From NCBI GenBank assembly GCA_018711955.1, contig DVHQ01000216.1, positions 1-5,194 on the forward strand: 5,194 bases of DNA. Direction: 5' to 3'. Positions 5,145-5,194 of the stretch are shown in pieces (within the stretch, counting starts at the first letter, position 1; each line of letters opens with the position of its first letter). The position numbers and the translations under genes are program-made. This stretch comes from Limiplasma merdipullorum. Lineage in GTDB: Bacteria > Bacillota > Clostridia > Christensenellales > Aristaeellaceae. The notes under the pieces are model-generated. The model saw nothing but the letters and a program-made list of their open reading frames with translations. It searched no databases and was not told where the DNA came from.

Positions 5145-5194
5145 ACAGCGCGTTCACACCAATCCCCAGCACTATTCCTGGCTCACCGAGCAGC
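5137..5194 (+). CDS. Start of an unidentified ORF, cut by the right window edge
   Basis: An ATG at 5137 has GGAGG (5124-5128) 8 nt upstream and stays open to the edge. Only 19 full codons are visible, reading MDKQRVHTNPQHYSWLTEQ. It overlaps the preceding 48-codon ORF by 8 nt in another frame. The position to the right of rpmH is where dnaA often begins, but this start does not look like DnaA domain I to me. The function cannot be called from this fragment. Confidence 0.6.
   Translation, partial: MDKQRVHTNPQHYSWLTEQ

Overview
The window looks like chromosomal DNA of a GC-rich member of the Clostridia (Bacillota); about 60% G+C is my estimate by eye. This rests on the gene set (rpmH-rnpA-yidD-yidC-jag cluster, Rex redox repressor, VanW/YoaR-type cell-wall protein), strong Shine-Dalgarno sites and sigma-A promoters of Bacillota type. 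A Christensenellales-like or related gut lineage is possible, but the sequence alone does not settle the order or genus.

Almost everything is read leftward (minus strand). From the right, a near-consensus promoter (4873-4901) drives rpmH (ribosomal protein L34). A 4526-4655 gap follows that contains a long inverted repeat. Then come rnpA (RNase P protein), yidD (membrane insertion factor), yidC (membrane insertase) and jag/khpB (KH-R3H RNA-binding protein). rnpA/yidD and yidC/jag overlap by ATGA, and yidD and yidC are 6 nt apart. The unit ends at an intrinsic-terminator hairpin at 1976-2013. It joins ribosome and RNase P production to membrane-protein insertion, as in many bacteria.

A second leftward unit starts at a promoter with a perfect -10 (1924-1952). 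It encodes Rex, the NADH/NAD+-sensing repressor, and 25 nt later a type II membrane protein with YoaR-like/VanW-family features, which runs off the left edge. In many Bacillota jag is followed by mnmE-mnmG-rsmG-parAB; here rex and the cell-wall gene take that place.

To the right of rpmH a divergent rightward unit begins: a 48-residue Arg/Pro-rich ORF of unknown function, overlapping by 8 nt the start of another unrecognised ORF cut by the window edge. dnaA, which often lies here, is not recognisable and I saw no DnaA boxes, so this is probably not oriC. The divergent intergenic region holds three short perfect palindromes in a row.

No tRNA, rRNA, CRISPR array or insertion sequence was seen. 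Most of the window is ordinary core genome. The points most worth checking are the small divergent ORF pair, the intergenic inverted repeats and the rex/cell-wall pairing.
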